Of a DNA stretch of 64,000 nucleotides, positions 16,609 through 26,068 are shown one piece after another; the stretch's first letter is position 1; every line of letters starts with the position of its first letter. Below the pieces are notes generated by a model. It did no database searches. It saw only the letters and a program-made list of their open reading frames with translations, and was not told the origin of the DNA. The position numbers and the translations under genes were made by a program. This DNA comes from Alphaproteobacteria bacterium (lineage in GTDB: Bacteria > Pseudomonadota > Alphaproteobacteria > Rhodobacterales > Rhodobacteraceae): positions 124,001 through 188,000 of the forward strand of contig JAUHWT010000001.1 of assembly GCA_030427145.1 (NCBI GenBank), read 5' to 3'.

Positions 16609-18336
16609 TCAGTACCCGACCGTCGCAGCCCCCGTGCGACGCGGATCGGACGACCCGAGCAGCAGACCGGCCTCACCGTCAACCATGATCGACTGGGTCG
16701 AGCCCATCACGTCCTTCAGACTGATCGTGTGACCCTTAGCCTCCAGGTTCGCGATGGTGTCGTTGCTGATGCCTTCCTCAATGCGGATCTCATCGGGCAG
16801 CCACTGGTGATGGATGCGCGGCGCGTGGGTCGCCTCGGCCACGTTCATTCCGTGGTCGATCATGTTCATGATCACCTGCATCGTGGTCGTGATGATCCGG
16901 GAGCCACCAGGCGAACCGGTCACCAGATACACCTCACCATCCTTCTTCACGATGGTCGGGCTCATGGAGGAAAGCGGCCGCTTGCCCGCCTCAACCGCAT
17001 TGGCATCACCACCGATCAGGCCATAGGCATTGGGGACACCCGGCTTGGCCGCAAAGTCATCCATCTCGTTGTTCATCAACACCCCGGTGCCATCGGCCAC
17101 CATGCCCGAACCATAGGAGAAGTTGATGGTATAGGTGTTCGAGACCGCGTTACCGTCCTTGTCCACCACCGAGAAGTGCGTGGTCTGATCGCTTTCATAG
17201 GGCGCCAGATCACCCGGCTTGATCCCGCTCGACGGCATGGCGTGGTTGCGGCTGATCTGACCGCGCAGGAACGCCGCATAGTCTTTCGAGGTCAGCTCAT
17301 CCACCGGCACATCCACATAATCCGGATCGCCCAGATACTCGGACCGGTCCGCATAGGCGTATTTCATCGCCTCGGCCATCAAATGGATCGTGTCGGAGGA
17401 GTTATGCCCCAGATACCCGATTGGATATTCTTCCAGGATGTTGAGCATCTGCACGATATGCACACCCCCCGAGGACGGTGGCGGCATGGAGACAATCTCA
17501 TAGCCCCGGTACGTACCCGTCACCGGCTCCCGGTCCACGGCCTTGTAGTTACCCAAATCCTCGACGGTCATGCCACCGCCCCCGGCCTGCACCGCAGCCG
17601 CGATCTTCTCTGCCGTCTCACCGGTGTAAAACCCGTCCACACCCTGCTCGGCAATCCGCTTCATGGTCGCGGCCAGGTCCGCCTGGACCAGCGTGTCACC
17701 GGGTTGATAGAAGCTGCCATCCTCCTTGTAGAAAATGGCCTCCGAGGACGGCCATTTCTTCAGCCGGGTTTCCAGGTTGATCAGACTGTCGGCCAGGTCC
17801 GCGGTCACAGTGATCCCGTTCTCCGCCAGATCAATCGCGGGCTGAATAACCTCAGCCAGCGTCATGGTGCCATATTTCTCCAGCACCATCTGCATACCCG
17901 CAACCGTGCCCGGCACGCCAACGGCCTTGCCATGGAAGCGCGACAGTTCCGACACCGCGTCGCCGTTTTCATCCAGATACATGTCCCGTTCCGCCGTCGC
18001 CGGGGCCATCTCGCGATAGTCAATCGCCCGCGTCTCACCGCTCTCGGCGTCATGGACGATCATGAAACCGCCGCCACCAAGGTTGCCCGCACGCGGCAAC
18101 GTCACCGCCAGCGCCAGAGCCACCGCGACACCCGCATCCATCGCGTTGCCGCCCTGCTCCAGAATATCGAGCCCGATCTGCGCCGCCAGAGCCTCCTGGG
18201 CCGCAACCATGCCATTTTCGGCCCAGACCGGATGATGCCGGTCCGACCCCGAATAAATCGCGGCCTCCTGCGCCGACACCGCAACCGGTGCCACGGCAAG
18301 CGCACTCGCGAGGGTCTTCCCAATCAGATGTTTCAA
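16609..18336 (-). CDS. ggt: Gamma-glutamyltransferase
   Basis: This exported Ntn-hydrolase cleaves glutathione and other gamma-glutamyl compounds in the periplasm. The precursor is about 575 residues. The self-processing threonine is the first T of QTTHFSVVD near residue 385, preceded by the large subunit with GNLGGGGFM. The small subunit has the PLSSMSPT and GSPGGSRI oxyanion motifs. I chose a TTG start (complement of 18334-18336), because GGAGGAAGAACC lies ideally in front and the resulting N-terminus is a clean signal peptide ending AVSA. The ATG ten codons upstream lacks a good RBS. Confidence 0.93.
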   Translation of the reverse strand: MKHLIGKTLASALAVAPVAVSAQEAAIYSGSDRHHPVWAENGMVAAQEALAAQIGLDILEQGGNAMDAGVAVALALAVTLPRAGNLGGGGFMIVHDAESGETRAIDYREMAPATAERDMYLDENGDAVSELSRFHGKAVGVPGTVAGMQMVLEKYGTMTLAEVIQPAIDLAENGITVTADLADSLINLETRLKKWPSSEAIFYKEDGSFYQPGDTLVQADLAATMKRIAEQGVDGFYTGETAEKIAAAVQAGGGGMTVEDLGNYKAVDREPVTGTYRGYEIVSMPPPSSGGVHIVQMLNILEEYPIGYLGHNSSDTIHLMAEAMKYAYADRSEYLGDPDYVDVPVDELTSKDYAAFLRGQISRNHAMPSSGIKPGDLAPYESDQTTHFSVVDKDGNAVSNTYTINFSYGSGMVADGTGVLMNNEMDDFAAKPGVPNAYGLIGGDANAVEAGKRPLSSMSPTIVKKDGEVYLVTGSPGGSRIITTTMQVIMNMIDHGMNVAEATHAPRIHHQWLPDEIRIEEGISNDTIANLEAKGHTISLKDVMGSTQSIMVDGEAGLLLGSSDPRRTGAATVGY

Positions 18337-18509
18337 GGTTCTTCCTCCAGTATTGTCAGGATTCAATCGTCCATCTTCAGACCCCGGCAGTCACCGGACC
18401 CCTGGCCCGTTCCCCGCCCTGCCGACGTCATGGGATCAGTCAATCGGTTGATCGCGAAAGTGTCAATCGCCCGCCGGTGAACATTTCCCGACGCCGCGTG
18501 CGCACCGCG

Positions 18510-19388
18510 TCACGCCTCCGGTTCGGCCCGCGATTTCAGCCACTGAAACACCGCTTCCACGGCCGGACGGCGCGATGGGCCCTTTTGCGCCAACAGATAG
18601 TAATTCTGCTGTCGCTCCAGGATCTGCGGCATCACCTGCACCAGACTGCCCTCCGCAAGCTCCCGCGCCACCAGAAACCGGCTGATCAGCGCCACGCCCT
18701 GCCCCGCGACGGCCGCATCCACCGCCAGAGCCGCCTGACTGAAGCGCAGCCCCCGCCGCCCCCGGTCCCGCAAGCCGAGCCGCTCAAAAAACTCCGGCCA
18801 GGCATCATGGCTGTCATGCAGACACGGCAGCTCCGCCAGTTCCTCGCCGCTCAGCGGCAGCCCCCGCCCCTCCAGGATTTTGGGCGAACACACCGCAATC
18901 ACATTCTGACGAAACAGCCGCACCACATCCAGCGTCGCCGCTGCTGGCGGCAGGCCCAGCCGCACCACCACATCCACGCCATCCGCATGAAAACTCAACA
19001 GCTTTTCGGTGGACAGCACCCGCAGCTCGATATTCGGATGCGCCGCCGCGAACTCCACCAGATTGGGCACCATCCACCGCGCCGCGAATGTCGGTGGCAG
19101 ACTAACGGAAACCCGGTCGGGCTCGGCCATCACCCCTTCGGTTGCCGTCCGCAGTTCCTCAAACGCCGCCGCGACCCGCGCGTGATAGCTCCGCCCCGCG
19201 GACGTAAACGCAAGCCCCTTCGGCAACCGCTCAAAGAGCGGCATTCCCAAATGCGCCTCCAGTTGCCGCACCTGCTGAGCCACCGCCCCCTGGGTCACCC
19301 CCAGCCGGTCGGCTGCCGACCGAAAATTCAGGTACCGCCCGGCCGCATCGAAAGCCCGCAATCCATTAAGGGGAGGAAGCCTGTCCAT
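18510..19388 (-). CDS. LysR-type regulator, GcvA-like
   Basis: This is a 292-residue LysR regulator. The winged HTH (residues about 6-65) contains LRAFDAAGRYLNFRSAADRL and GAVAQQVRQLEAHLG, the GcvA-like subgroup; the effector domain follows. It is divergent from a small membrane protein at 19497, sharing a 108-base gap that should hold its operator, so it may control that gene and itself. The effector is unknown. Confidence 0.9.
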   Translation of the reverse strand: MDRLPPLNGLRAFDAAGRYLNFRSAADRLGVTQGAVAQQVRQLEAHLGMPLFERLPKGLAFTSAGRSYHARVAAAFEELRTATEGVMAEPDRVSVSLPPTFAARWMVPNLVEFAAAHPNIELRVLSTEKLLSFHADGVDVVVRLGLPPAAATLDVVRLFRQNVIAVCSPKILEGRGLPLSGEELAELPCLHDSHDAWPEFFERLGLRDRGRRGLRFSQAALAVDAAVAGQGVALISRFLVARELAEGSLVQVMPQILERQQNYYLLAQKGPSRRPAVEAVFQWLKSRAEPEA

Positions 19389-19496
19389 GTGACAGTAGTA
19401 TTCCTGCAGTCACGAAACATCAATTCTGAAGCGCAAACCGCACGCCCCGCGCTTATATCGGCCTCAACACCACCCCGCACATAAGGAGGCCACACC

Positions 19497-19757
19497 ATGT
19501 CGTCCCACACCACCAACGTCACCGCCGCACGGCCCACCCGGGACCGCATCACCTTCGCCGTAAAATGGATCGCCTCGATCATCCAGATCCTGGGCTACGC
19601 GGCCACCGCCTTCAGCCTCACGCCCTGGAACCTTTACCTCTTCCTCGCCGGCGTCCTCGGCTGGTTCGCCGTCGGCATCCTCTGGAACGACCGCGCCATC
19701 ATGCTCATCCACGCCGTAGCCCTCGCCGCCATGATCGCCGGCATGACCCAGGGGTAA
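19497..19757 (+). CDS. Small membrane protein, probably DUF6552
   Basis: This is an 86-residue protein. After a polar N-terminus there are three predicted membrane helices (about 22-42, 46-62 and 66-84), with the conserved-looking ILGYAATAFSLTPWNLYLF and GWFAVGILWNDRAIMLIH. It fits my recollection of a small family widespread in Rhodobacteraceae (DUF6552), with no known function. An AAGGAGG RBS precedes the ATG. The LysR gene is divergent. Confidence 0.8.
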   Translation: MSSHTTNVTAARPTRDRITFAVKWIASIIQILGYAATAFSLTPWNLYLFLAGVLGWFAVGILWNDRAIMLIHAVALAAMIAGMTQG

Positions 19758-19807
19758 CGAACACGGAAGCCCCCTCGGGCACGGAATCCAGGGGCGTCCA
19801 GCCCCGC

Positions 19808-19842
19808 CGTGCCAGCGACGGTCCGGCCCCAAGGGCCGTCGC
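19808..19842. repeat. Hairpin in convergent gap
   Basis: AGCGACGG pairs with CCGTCGCT around an inner GGCCCC/GGGCC pairing. This lies in the 211-base gap between the small membrane gene and gpsA. Nothing else is recognised in that gap. Confidence 0.4.
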
Positions 19843-19968
19843 TCCTTCGAAGTTCTCGCTTGGTTCAACCCGACGAAGCACACCCCACCATAAAACCGCG
19901 CCGCACACGCCACAGCAGCGCCACCCCCCGGCCCGCCGCCGGCACGGCTCATTGCGCGAAGAAACCCC

Positions 19969-20925
19969 TCACTCCTCCTTCAAGGGCCGCGCCAGAAGCC
20001 CGTCCATCGCGGCCTCCATCGTCATCGCGCCACCCAAGACATCCGCAACCGCCGCGGCAATCGGCATCTCGACCCCAAACCGTCCGGCCAGGTCGCGGGC
20101 CGCGCGGGCGGTGGCCACGCCCTCGACCGTACCGTCGCCGACCACCTCGCCCGCGCCGATCGCATAACCGGCCGAGAAATTCCGCGACTGCCGCGAGTTG
20201 CACGTCAGCGACAGATCCCCCAGCCCCGACAGCCCCGCGAGCGTCGTGGCCTCCGCCCCCATCGCCACCGCGAGCCGCGTCATCTCCGCGAAGCCCCGCG
20301 TCATCAATGCCGCCTGGGCCGAGGCCCCCAGCCCCGCGCCCTCGACCATGCCACAGGCAATCGCCACCACGTTCTTCAGCGCGCCACCGATCTGCGCGCC
20401 AACCACGTCATCGGTCAGGTAAAGCCGCATCCGCCGCGTCGACAGGTCATGCTGCAACGCCGGCCCCAGCCCATGCTCGCCACAGGCCAGCGTCAGCGCC
20501 GTGGGCAAACCCCGCGCGATCTCCCCCGCAAACCCAGGCCCGGTCAGAACCGCCAGCACCCGCCCGGGCAGAACCTCCTCCGCCACATCCGACTGCAGCC
20601 GCAGGCTCTCCGCATCGATCCCCTTGGCACACAGAACCAGCGGCACGTCCGGCAGGGCCTGGCCATGCCCGGCCAGGAACAACCGCGTCTGCTGCGCCGG
20701 CACGACCAGGAGCAGAACCTCCGCCCCGGCCAGGTCCGCCAGATCACCGCTCAACCGCAGCCCCTCCGGCAGGGTCACACCGGGCAGCTTCGGCGACACG
20801 CCATCGCCCCGCGCCGCCTCCAGCACCGCGCCATCCCGGCCCCACAGAACCACGTCGCGCCCCGCCTGGGCCTGCACCGCCGCCAGAGCCGTGCCGAACG
20901 CACCCGCACCGATCACCCCGATCAT
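19969..20925 (-). CDS. gpsA: NAD(P)-dependent glycerol-3-phosphate dehydrogenase
   Basis: This enzyme reduces dihydroxyacetone phosphate to sn-glycerol 3-phosphate for phospholipid synthesis. It has 318 residues, slightly short of the usual 330. The Rossmann motif is [10 protein letters not shown] at residues 6-15, the catalytic lysine region is [13 protein letters not shown] and the C-terminal block is [18 protein letters not shown]. The start overlaps the tsaD stop by 4 bases, the common tsaD-gpsA pairing in alphaproteobacteria. Confidence 0.95.
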   Translation of the reverse strand: MIGVIGAGAFGTALAAVQAQAGRDVVLWGRDGAVLEAARGDGVSPKLPGVTLPEGLRLSGDLADLAGAEVLLLVVPAQQTRLFLAGHGQALPDVPLVLCAKGIDAESLRLQSDVAEEVLPGRVLAVLTGPGFAGEIARGLPTALTLACGEHGLGPALQHDLSTRRMRLYLTDDVVGAQIGGALKNVVAIACGMVEGAGLGASAQAALMTRGFAEMTRLAVAMGAEATTLAGLSGLGDLSLTCNSRQSRNFSAGYAIGAGEVVGDGTVEGVATARAARDLAGRFGVEMPIAAAVADVLGGAMTMEAAMDGLLARPLKEE

Positions 20926-22019
20926 GCCTTGGCCCCCTTTTTGCCCGAGCCCAGCATCGGCACCGCCTCCGTATCAAGCGGCCAGCGCGGCCGCGCCGCC
21001 AGCGTCAGGTCATCCGGCCCGCTCACCGCCATGCGTTCCACCGCCGCCCAGGCGATCATCGCGCCATTATCCGTACAGAGCCGCAGGGGCGGCGCCGACC
21101 AGCCAAATCCTTTTGCCGTCGCGACCTCCTGTAACGCCTCGCGAATGGCCGCATTTGCCGCCACACCCCCGGCCACCGCCAGAACCCGTGGCCCGTGTGT
21201 GTCCGCAAAGGCATCGAGCGCCCGTGCGGTTTTCTTCGCCAGAACATCAACCACCGCGCCCTGAAACCCGGCGCAGATATCGGCCCGGTCCGCCCGCGTG
21301 ATGCCGTCCTTTTCCTCGACCAGGGCATCCCGCGTCCGCCGCACGGCCGTCTTCAGCCCCGAAAACGACAGGTCACATCCCGGCCGGTCCAGCAGGGGTC
21401 GCGGAAAACCAAACCGCGCTGCATCACCCGACTTTGCCTCAGCCTCCACCGCCGGTCCCCCCGGCTGCGCCAGGCCCAGCAGCCGCGCGATCTTGTCAAA
21501 CGCCTCGCCCGGCGCATCGTCAATCGTCCCGCCCATGCGCCGAAACCGGTCCGGGCCCTCAACCGCCAGAAACTGGCAGTGCCCCCCGGAGACCAGCAGC
21601 ATCAGATACGGATAGGCCACATCCTCCACCAGCCGCGGCGTCAGAACATGCCCCGCCAGATGGTTGATCCCGTACAAAGGCAACCCCGACCCCGCGCTCA
21701 ACCCCTTGGCGAACATCACGCCGGACATCACACCGCCGATCAGCCCCGGCCCCGCCGTCACCGCTATCGCGTCCATGTCGCCGAGCCCGAGGCCCGCGGC
21801 CTCCATCGCACGCATGGCAACCACGTCGAGCCGCTCGGCATGGGCGCGCGCCGCGATCTCCGGCACCACGCCACCAAACTCCGCGTGCAGCCCGTCCTGA
21901 CCCCAGACCTCGGAGGCCAGAATCTCCCCCACACTTTGCCCCGGCACGCCGCGCACAACCGCCGCGGCCGTGTCGTCACAGCTGCTTTCCAGACCCAGAA
22001 CCGTTACCGCCCGCGCCAT
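20922..22019 (-). CDS. tsaD: tRNA threonylcarbamoyladenosine synthase subunit TsaD
   Basis: TsaD transfers the threonylcarbamoyl group to A37 of ANN-decoding tRNAs, with TsaB and TsaE. The protein has 365 residues from the ATG at 22017-22019, which has GGGAG in front; a GTG seven codons upstream is possible. Visible motifs are [15 protein letters not shown] at the start, [13 protein letters not shown], the metal-binding NHLAGH, and LVSGGHCQF. It is translationally coupled to gpsA and divergent from hemD, with an 80-base gap. Confidence 0.95.
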   Translation of the reverse strand: MARAVTVLGLESSCDDTAAAVVRGVPGQSVGEILASEVWGQDGLHAEFGGVVPEIAARAHAERLDVVAMRAMEAAGLGLGDMDAIAVTAGPGLIGGVMSGVMFAKGLSAGSGLPLYGINHLAGHVLTPRLVEDVAYPYLMLLVSGGHCQFLAVEGPDRFRRMGGTIDDAPGEAFDKIARLLGLAQPGGPAVEAEAKSGDAARFGFPRPLLDRPGCDLSFSGLKTAVRRTRDALVEEKDGITRADRADICAGFQGAVVDVLAKKTARALDAFADTHGPRVLAVAGGVAANAAIREALQEVATAKGFGWSAPPLRLCTDNGAMIAWAAVERMAVSGPDDLTLAARPRWPLDTEAVPMLGSGKKGAKA

Positions 22020-22099
22020 GCCACTCCCAACCGATTGCACCTGAACACGGGCGCAGGTAACACCGGATCAGACCCCCGCGCAACGCAAAGGACGCCCCC

Positions 22100-22822
22100 G
22101 TGCGGCAGCCCCCGACCCTGCTCCTGACCCGGCCCGAACGCCAGTCCCGCGCCTTCGCGGACGTGCTCGAGGCCGCGGCCCCCGGCCGGTTCCGCATCGT
22201 CACCGCGCCGCTCCTGACCATCGCACCGGTCCCCGGAGAGCTCGACCTGACCGGCATCACACACCTTCTCTTCACCTCCGCCAACGGCGTTGAGCAGTTC
22301 GCAGCCCGCACCCCGGACCGCAGCATCCCCGCGCTCTGCGTTGGCGCCATGACCGCCGCCGCCGCCCGCAAGGCCGGTTTCACCGCCAAATCCGCCGATG
22401 GCGACGTCCACGCCCTGACCCGCCTGGCCGTCACCGAGCACACAACCGGCGAAATGCTGCATGTGCGCGGCAGGCACGCCGCGGGCGACCTCACCGGCGC
22501 ACTGAAAGCGCGGGGCATTCCCGCCCGCGCCGCGGAGATCTACAGCCAGGGACCCGCCCGCCCCGACAGCGACACGGCCCGAATGCTCGCCACGCGCCAA
22601 ATCGACATTCTGACCTTTTTCTCCCCCCGTACCGCCGCGGTTTTCGCGGACCTCGCGCGCGAAAACGACTGGGATTTGAGCCACAGCACCGCGGTTTCGC
22701 TGAGTCCGGCCGCGGATTCGGCACTGGGCGACCTCACCCTCGCCGACAGGCTCACGGCCAAACACCCTGACCGTGAGGGGATTCTCCGGATTCTGCTGGA
22801 CTTTTGGCCCGGCCCCGTTTGA
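22100..22822 (+). CDS. hemD: Uroporphyrinogen-III synthase
   Basis: HemD cyclises hydroxymethylbilane to uroporphyrinogen III in haem synthesis. The protein has 240 residues from a GTG start. HemD is poorly conserved in sequence; support comes from LLLTRPERQSRAFA at the start, the two-lobed length, FTSANGVEQFA, the FFSPRTAAVFADL helix in lobe two, and its position before Mic60 and hemY, as in many alphaproteobacteria. hemC is not in the window. Confidence 0.88.
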   Translation: MRQPPTLLLTRPERQSRAFADVLEAAAPGRFRIVTAPLLTIAPVPGELDLTGITHLLFTSANGVEQFAARTPDRSIPALCVGAMTAAAARKAGFTAKSADGDVHALTRLAVTEHTTGEMLHVRGRHAAGDLTGALKARGIPARAAEIYSQGPARPDSDTARMLATRQIDILTFFSPRTAAVFADLARENDWDLSHSTAVSLSPAADSALGDLTLADRLTAKHPDREGILRILLDFWPGPV

Positions 22823-22898
22823 AACTGGCATTGCCGGTTCACAATTTTTCATTCGCCTGGTAAATGTTTGTGCGGTGCCGCACGTGGGGAAGAGGTCT

Positions 22899-24506
22899 AT
22901 GGTAAGTAAAAAAACCGAAACTGGGGACGACACAGAGGACAAAAACACCACCGGGGAGACCTCTGAGGATACGGTGGAAACCACTTCCGCCAACGAGATT
23001 TTTGGGGAATCGGACGATACCGCCGATGGCGCGGACGGCTCCGATACCGACGGAGAAAACATTTTCACCGACAGCCTCGACGACCCGGACGGAACACCGG
23101 GCGACGACACGCCGGACACGGACGACGATACCGTCACCGGCGACACGGACGATTCCATTATTGACGAGCTCGAACACTCCGAGGACCCGATTGCCCTCGT
23201 CGAGGACGACACGCCAGCGCCTGTCGAGGAGCCCGAAACAACCGAACCCGAGCCTGTGGAGGAGCCCGAAACGTCCGAGCCCGAGCCGGTCGAGGAACCA
23301 GCCGCACAGGCTGAGCACGACGCACATCACGACGAATACGAGGAGGTCCACCAGCCCAGCTTCGCCTCGCGCGCGCTGAAATTCCTCGTTCTGCTGCTCA
23401 TTGGTGCGGCCATCGGCATCTGGGGCGCGCCCAAACTGGCGCCGCACCTGCCCTCCGGCATGGCGCCCGTCGCCAACTGGCTGACACCGGGCACCAACTC
23501 CACGCTCGACCGCATTGCCGAACTTGAAGCCCGTGTCGACAGCGAGCTCAATGCCGTCACCACCGAGGTCGCGGAGCTCGTCGCCGTCGAAGAAGTCGAC
23601 ATCGAGGGCGTCGTGGCCTCCGCCATTGCCGGTCTCGCCACGGAAACCGACGCAAAAATCGCCGAGCTTGAGGCCACCATTGCCGATCTCGACATCGTCA
23701 GCACCCGTCAGACGCTGGCGCGGCTGGAAAGCACTGTTGAGGGTCAGATCTCCGAACTTGGCGCCATGAAGGAGCAGCTCTCCGGTGGCATCGCCGAATC
23801 GAGCGAGCTGTCCTCCGAGGCCGTGGCCCAGATCGACGTCTACCGCGCCGAACTTGAGGGGCTTCGCGGCGAACTCGGCTCACTCTCCGACCAGGTCAGC
23901 GCCCTTGCCTCCCGCATTGACGAGGTCGCGGCCACCGCCGACCGCTCGATCGACGCGGCCCAGGCAAAGGTCGATGAGATCCAGTCCGACGCCACCGAGG
24001 CACTCAGCGCCGCCGCCATCGAGGCCGACGCGGCCCAGGTCGCCGCCGCCCTCTCCTCGGCCCAGCCCTTCGCCGAACCGGTCAGCCGGCTTGAGGCGGG
24101 TGGCATCACCGTACCCGAGGGTCTGGCCGGCGCCGCCGAAACCGGCGCGCCCACGCTTCTGATGCTGCGCGAGAGCTTCCCGGACGCGGCCCATGACGCC
24201 ATCCGCGCGACCATCATGGCCACCGCGGCGGAAGAGGGCTTCATCGGCCGCTCCAAAGCCTATCTTGAGGCCCAGGTGGCAACCCGCTCCCTGACGCCGC
24301 AGGATGGCATGGACCCCGACGCCGTTCTCTCCCGCATGGAGGACCGGCTGCGCAATGACGATCTCGCCGGCGCACTGGCCGAGGCCGAAAACCTGCCCAC
24401 CGAGGCGCTTGATGCCATGAGCGGCTGGCTCCAGCGGGCCGAGGCACGCGCGGCGGCTGATCAGGGGCTCGCCGAGCTCCGCAGCAGCCTTCCGGCCGTA
24501 AATTAA
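22899..24506 (+). CDS. Mitofilin/Mic60 homologue (COG4223 type)
   Basis: This is a 535-residue protein starting MVSKKTETGDDTEDK; the RBS GGGGAAGAGG precedes this ATG, so the longer in-frame ORF is rejected. Residues 1-155 are a very acidic, Thr/Pro/Glu-rich cytoplasmic region. One membrane helix (FLVLLLIGAAIGIWG) lies near residue 165, and a long periplasmic coiled coil runs from about 200 to 390. The C-terminal mitofilin domain follows (about 400-530). Alphaproteobacterial Mic60 bends the inner membrane, as its mitochondrial descendant does at cristae. Location between hemD and hemY is conserved and suggests a link to haem-synthesis membranes. Confidence 0.85.
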   Translation: MVSKKTETGDDTEDKNTTGETSEDTVETTSANEIFGESDDTADGADGSDTDGENIFTDSLDDPDGTPGDDTPDTDDDTVTGDTDDSIIDELEHSEDPIALVEDDTPAPVEEPETTEPEPVEEPETSEPEPVEEPAAQAEHDAHHDEYEEVHQPSFASRALKFLVLLLIGAAIGIWGAPKLAPHLPSGMAPVANWLTPGTNSTLDRIAELEARVDSELNAVTTEVAELVAVEEVDIEGVVASAIAGLATETDAKIAELEATIADLDIVSTRQTLARLESTVEGQISELGAMKEQLSGGIAESSELSSEAVAQIDVYRAELEGLRGELGSLSDQVSALASRIDEVAATADRSIDAAQAKVDEIQSDATEALSAAAIEADAAQVAAALSSAQPFAEPVSRLEAGGITVPEGLAGAAETGAPTLLMLRESFPDAAHDAIRATIMATAAEEGFIGRSKAYLEAQVATRSLTPQDGMDPDAVLSRMEDRLRNDDLAGALAEAENLPTEALDAMSGWLQRAEARAAADQGLAELRSSLPAVN

Positions 24507-24521
24507 GAGGGGGGCACCGAC

Positions 24522-26039
24522 ATGATCTGGCAGCTCATCAAAATATTTCTGTTCCTTGGCCTGGCCATCGCCCTCGCCTTCGGCCTCAGCATCGTGCTGG
24601 AAACGCCCGGCGAGATCGCAATCGCCGTCGCGGGCCGCGAGTGGTTCCTCTCGCCCATGGGCGCGATCATCGCGCTTGTGGTGTTCCTGCTCGCCGCCTG
24701 GCTCCTGCTAAAAATCGCGGGGCTTCTGCTCGCGACCTTCCGCTTCCTGCTGGGCGACGAGACCGCAATCAGCCGCTATTTCGGCCGCAACCGCGAGAAA
24801 CGCGGCTATGACGCACTTTCCGACGGCATGATCGCACTGGCCTCCGGCGACGCCAAACTTGCCCAGAAAAAAGCCACCAAGGCTGACAAACTGCTCAACC
24901 GTCCCGAGTTGACCGGCCTTCTCGCCGCACAGTCCGCGGAACTCGCAGGAGACAGAAAAAAGGCAACCGCCCAGTACAAGGCCCTGCTCGAAAACGACCG
25001 CACGCGCTTCGTCGGTATCAAGGGCCTGATGCAGCAGCAACTTGAGGAAGGCGACACCGAAAAGGCCCTGGCCCTCGCCAAAAAGGCCTTCGCGATCCAG
25101 CCCGGCAATCCCGCACTCCTGACCCAGCTTTTCGAGCTGCAGTCGCGTGAGGAGGACTGGTCCGGCGCCCGCGAAACCCTCAACGCCTCCATGCACACCC
25201 GCCTTCTGCCCCGCGACGTGGGCAACCGCCGGGATGCCGTCCTGTCGCTCGCGGACGCCCGCGCCGCCCAGGCCGCAGGCAACACCGCGCGGCGCAACGA
25301 CGCGGCCCTTCAGGCGATCAAGCTGGCGCCCACGCTGGTGCCCGCCGCCGCCATGGCCGCCCATGTCCATGCCGAGGCCGGTTCCAAGCGCAAGGCCAAC
25401 AAGGTCCTGACCAAGGCCTGGTCGGTCAATCCACACCCGGATCTCGCCGCCGCCTTCGCCGCCATCGTTCCGGACGAAACCCCGGAGCAGCGCCGTAAGC
25501 GGTTCGAGGTGCTGATCGCCGCCAACCCCAACCACATCGAGAGCAAACTCCTGCGCACCGAACTGGCGCTCACCGCCGAGGACTTCCCAGCCGCCCGCAA
25601 GGCCCTGGGCGACCTCGCGGAGACCGAGCCCACCACCCGCAGCCTCTCGCTCATGGCCGCCATCGAGCGCGGCGAGGGCTCGCCCGAAGCCGTGGTCCGC
25701 GGCTGGCTCGCCAAGGCGCTCGAGGCCTCCCGCGGTCCGCAGTGGGTCTGCAGCAAATGCAACCAGGTCCATGCCGACTGGACCCCGGTCTGCGACGCCT
25801 GCGGCGCATTCGACACCCTCACGTGGAAGACCCCGGAAAACGAGGTCATCAGCGACCAGTCCGCCGCCCTGCCCCTCATCCTCGGCCCGCTTCAGACCGA
25901 GGGGATCGAGGAAGCCGCGGAGGAGGACGACACGACGGAAGACGCCGAAACCGCAGCCCCGGCTGATGAAGACGACACCACCACCGTCGAAGCCCCGCCC
26001 CGTCCCGACGGCGACGGCGCACGCATGACCAACGCCTGA
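24522..26039 (+). CDS. hemY: HemY-type TPR membrane protein with C-terminal zinc ribbon
   Basis: This is a 505-residue inner-membrane protein. Two N-terminal membrane helices (about 5-25 and 45-70) are followed by a cytoplasmic TPR array (about 100-390). The protein then carries a four-cysteine ribbon, C410-x2-C413-x10-C424-x2-C427 ending in DTLTW, and an acidic tail. HemY proteins are implicated in haem synthesis, but the exact role is unclear. The ribbon resembles the rubredoxin-like module at the end of LapB, which E. coli HemY lacks. It is encoded 15 bases after Mic60. Confidence 0.88.
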   Translation: MIWQLIKIFLFLGLAIALAFGLSIVLETPGEIAIAVAGREWFLSPMGAIIALVVFLLAAWLLLKIAGLLLATFRFLLGDETAISRYFGRNREKRGYDALSDGMIALASGDAKLAQKKATKADKLLNRPELTGLLAAQSAELAGDRKKATAQYKALLENDRTRFVGIKGLMQQQLEEGDTEKALALAKKAFAIQPGNPALLTQLFELQSREEDWSGARETLNASMHTRLLPRDVGNRRDAVLSLADARAAQAAGNTARRNDAALQAIKLAPTLVPAAAMAAHVHAEAGSKRKANKVLTKAWSVNPHPDLAAAFAAIVPDETPEQRRKRFEVLIAANPNHIESKLLRTELALTAEDFPAARKALGDLAETEPTTRSLSLMAAIERGEGSPEAVVRGWLAKALEASRGPQWVCSKCNQVHADWTPVCDACGAFDTLTWKTPENEVISDQSAALPLILGPLQTEGIEEAAEEDDTTEDAETAAPADEDDTTTVEAPPRPDGDGARMTNA

Positions 26040-26068
26040 TCTTAGGCACCTGAGGATACCAGACGGCA

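Noticed and set aside
16495-18480. 661-codon plus-strand ORF
   Set aside because: It is antisense to gamma-glutamyltransferase with Arg/His-rich composition and no RBS.
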